From Gemmatimonadaceae bacterium (GTDB lineage Bacteria > Gemmatimonadota > Gemmatimonadetes > Gemmatimonadales > Gemmatimonadaceae), in assembly GCA_025453855.1 (NCBI GenBank), contig JALOPO010000192.1, forward strand, positions 1 to 8,545: a DNA stretch of 8,545 nucleotides. Direction: 5' to 3'. A program made the position numbers and the translations under genes. The notes beneath the pieces were generated by a model that saw only the letters and a program-made list of their open reading frames with translations, was not told the origin of the DNA and ran no database searches. Within the stretch, counting starts at the first letter, position 1. Every line of letters begins with the position of its first letter. Below are positions 7,261 through 8,545 of this stretch, piece after piece.

Positions 7261-8142
7261 ATGCGCGCTGCCGTGCTGCTGGCATGCACCGTCTCTCCCG
7301 CTCCGGTCGGCGCGCAGCGCCCCGCCACGCCCCTGCCGCCGTGCGTCGACTCGCTGCCGGTGCGCGCGATGCAGCGCGCCGTGGTGCGTCTCGCGCTCGC
7401 GCCGGACAGCGCGGCCGACACGGCGGTGGTGCTCGCCCTCGCCTTCCTGCGCGAGGAGCTGGCGGCGTCGCTCCGCGCGCGGCTCGGTGGCACCGACAGC
7501 ACGCTCGGGCGCGGCGATGGGCAGCTGTCGTGGCGCGACGTGGCGAACTCGCGCGTTCCGCTCGTCATCTCGCCGCGCGGCTTCATCTGGCGCGCGGATG
7601 CCGAGACGCCGTCACGCGTGGTGCGGCTCCTGTCGCCGCTGCTCGACTCGCTCATCACCCGGCCGCCCGAACTGGTCTGGCCGGAGCAGGTGCGCGCGAC
7701 CGTGGTGCGCGCCTCGCTCGAACTGCTGGTGCCGCCATTCGACTCGCTGGGGCGCGCCATCGCCGGGACCACGCGAGGGGGACCCGCGACGCTCGGCCCC
7801 GCCATCTTCACGCTCGAGCATCCCTGGCACACGCCGGTGATGACGCTCCCGGGGAACTTCGCGCGGTTGAGCGTGCCCGCGTTCGTGCACGAGGGGGTGC
7901 TGCTCACCCCGATGACGATGGAGTGGGTGGTGGGGCCTGACGGACGCGCGGTGCCGGCGACGATCCGCGAACTGATGCCCCCGACCTTCATGGCGGCCGA
8001 GTCCGAGCTGGCGTTTGCCTACGCACGACTGCGCCGCAGCGTGAGCACGTCGATCGAACGGGGGCGCTACGTACCGGCAATGGTCGGCGGCTGTCGCGTC
8101 GCGATGACGGTACGGCAGCGCTTCGAGTGGGTGGTGCGCTGA
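7261..8142 (+). CDS. Secreted TonB-C-like protein, paralogue C
   Basis: Function unknown; 293 residues from ATG 7261. The short signal peptide (MRAAVLLACTVSPAPVGA|Q) is cut after A18. From residue 24 on it aligns without gaps to paralogue A: about 185 of 269 positions identical by eye. Identity falls from 55 of 59 in the first block to about 42 of 87 in the last, TonB-C-like, block (MEWVVGPDGR, RYVPAMVGG, VRQRFEW). Mature cysteines are C28 and C278, as in A. Shared motifs are PPCVDSL, LGGTDSTLG, ISPRGFIWRADAETP, LVWP, FDSLGR and HPWHTP. C9 in the signal peptide makes LLAC, a poor lipobox that comes too early in the chain, so a lipoprotein is unlikely. The ribosome binding site is weak (AGG at 7251-7253); GTG 7255 and ATG 7147 are other starts. 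The neighbour downstream is a probable mechanosensitive channel. Confidence 0.8.
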   Translation: MRAAVLLACTVSPAPVGAQRPATPLPPCVDSLPVRAMQRAVVRLALAPDSAADTAVVLALAFLREELAASLRARLGGTDSTLGRGDGQLSWRDVANSRVPLVISPRGFIWRADAETPSRVVRLLSPLLDSLITRPPELVWPEQVRATVVRASLELLVPPFDSLGRAIAGTTRGGPATLGPAIFTLEHPWHTPVMTLPGNFARLSVPAFVHEGVLLTPMTMEWVVGPDGRAVPATIRELMPPTFMAAESELAFAYARLRRSVSTSIERGRYVPAMVGGCRVAMTVRQRFEWVVR

Positions 8143-8150
8143 CGCACCGG

Positions 8151-8201
8151 GACGCCGTGCCTGGCGAGGGGCGCCGTGCGGCCCCGAGTCTGCACGGCGT
8201 C
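8151..8201. repeat. Nested inverted repeat after paralogue C
   Basis: GACGCCGTGC (8151-8160) and GCACGGCGTC (8192-8201) are perfect 10-base complements. Inside, GGGGC (8168-8172) pairs with GCCCC (8181-8185). No T run follows, so a standard intrinsic terminator is not shown. It ends 5 bases before ATG 8207, so if that is the start of the next gene the structure would hide its ribosome binding region. Confidence 0.5.
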
Positions 8202-8206
8202 GCGGC

Positions 8207-8545
8207 ATGCCGCTCCCGACCGACCAAGTGTGCAGCAGGCAGGGCAGTGCGACGCGCGCGACGCGGCGGGCGATGGTGCCGGCGGCGTGGACGACCGCGG
8301 TCGCCCTGACCTGCGGCGGCGCACTCATCGCGCAGCAGGTCCCGCCGCCGACGGCACCGCCGGAGACCGCCGCCGTCGCCCAGACCGATCCCTCCTCGCC
8401 ACGTGCCGCGCTCGACGGCTATCTCGACGCCGCGCGTCGCGAGGAGTGGGAGGATGCGGCGCGCTGGCTCGATCTCGCGAGCGTGCCGCGCCGGCGCGGC
8501 GCACAGCTCGCCGAGCGGCTCGACGCGGTGCTCGCGCGCCATGTC
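8207..8545 (+). CDS. Probable MscS-family mechanosensitive channel, N-terminal part only
   Basis: 113 codons are visible and the frame runs off the right edge. From ATG 8207 the order is a basic segment with several arginines, a hydrophobic stretch (AAWTTAVALTCGGALIA) with a likely signal cut before QQ, a Pro/Ala/Thr-rich linker, and then a helical domain: SPRAALDGYLDAARREEW, AARWLDLASVP, QLAERLDAVLARHV. This SP..aL..yLdA...w..AArwLDL...P...LA..L..VL.rh pattern resembles the periplasmic N-terminal region of some MscS-type channels, which relieve hypo-osmotic shock. The membrane pore lies beyond the window, so the family call rests on this region alone. GTG 8228 and ATG 8273 are alternative starts. 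8273 leaves the signal peptide without positive charge, while 8207 lies right behind an inverted repeat, and none has a good ribosome binding site. Confidence 0.5.
   Translation, partial: MPLPTDQVCSRQGSATRATRRAMVPAAWTTAVALTCGGALIAQQVPPPTAPPETAAVAQTDPSSPRAALDGYLDAARREEWEDAARWLDLASVPRRRGAQLAERLDAVLARHV

Larger units (their letters stand above)
5258..7509 (+). repeat. Duplicated coding block shared by paralogues A and C
   Basis: Bases 5258-5434 (A) and 7333-7509 (C) are aligned without gaps and differ at 20 of 177 positions. Fourteen codons differ silently and four change the residue, the pattern of an old duplication held by selection on the protein. A second block, 5489-5536 and 7564-7611, is identical in 47 of 48 bases. 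The two copies are separated by paralogue B. The coordinates here span both copies and what lies between. Confidence 0.85.

Noticed and set aside
7261..7300. Lipoprotein signal (LLAC) in paralogue C
   Set aside because: The cysteine is residue 9, too early for a lipobox, the -2 position is Leu, and a normal signal cut A|Q follows, as in A and B.

Overview
This is a very GC-rich window in which every convincing gene is on the + strand. Gene density, strong G/C at third codon positions, signal peptides ending in Ala|Gln and a small expansion of secreted TonB-C-like proteins suggest a Gemmatimonadota-type bacterium. That placement is an impression from style, not from a marker gene.

Left part (1-2270). 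The first gene is a secreted N-acetylmuramoyl-L-alanine amidase that is cut off at the left edge. It carries Ig-like, SH3-like and AMIN-like regions before an intact zinc amidase domain. A 68-base gap with a ribosome binding site leads to a gamma-class carbonic anhydrase-like hexapeptide-repeat protein with all three zinc histidines. I see no terminator between them, so they are probably co-transcribed.

Middle (2271-5052). A 427-base stretch of lower GC without a convincing gene holds a cluster of GTGGA repeats, a palindrome and one weak 51-codon reading frame. It precedes a large adenosylcobalamin-dependent (class II) ribonucleoside-triphosphate reductase with an N-terminal ATP cone. A perfect 17-bp hairpin plus TTT just behind the reductase is the clearest terminator in the window. 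The reductase has the active-site cysteines but no cysteine pair at its C-terminus, which the best-studied member uses for re-reduction.

Right part (5053-8545). Three tandem secreted proteins of about 300 residues follow (called A, B and C here). Each has a signal peptide, an N-terminal domain I cannot name, a TonB-C-like end and exactly two cysteines in the mature chain. A and C are close copies (about 69% identical by eye); B, between them, is a distant relative. This array is the best candidate for an undescribed system. The window ends in the first 113 codons of a secreted or membrane protein whose N-terminal domain resembles that of some MscS-family mechanosensitive channels.

I found no tRNA, rRNA, CRISPR array, insertion sequence or origin.
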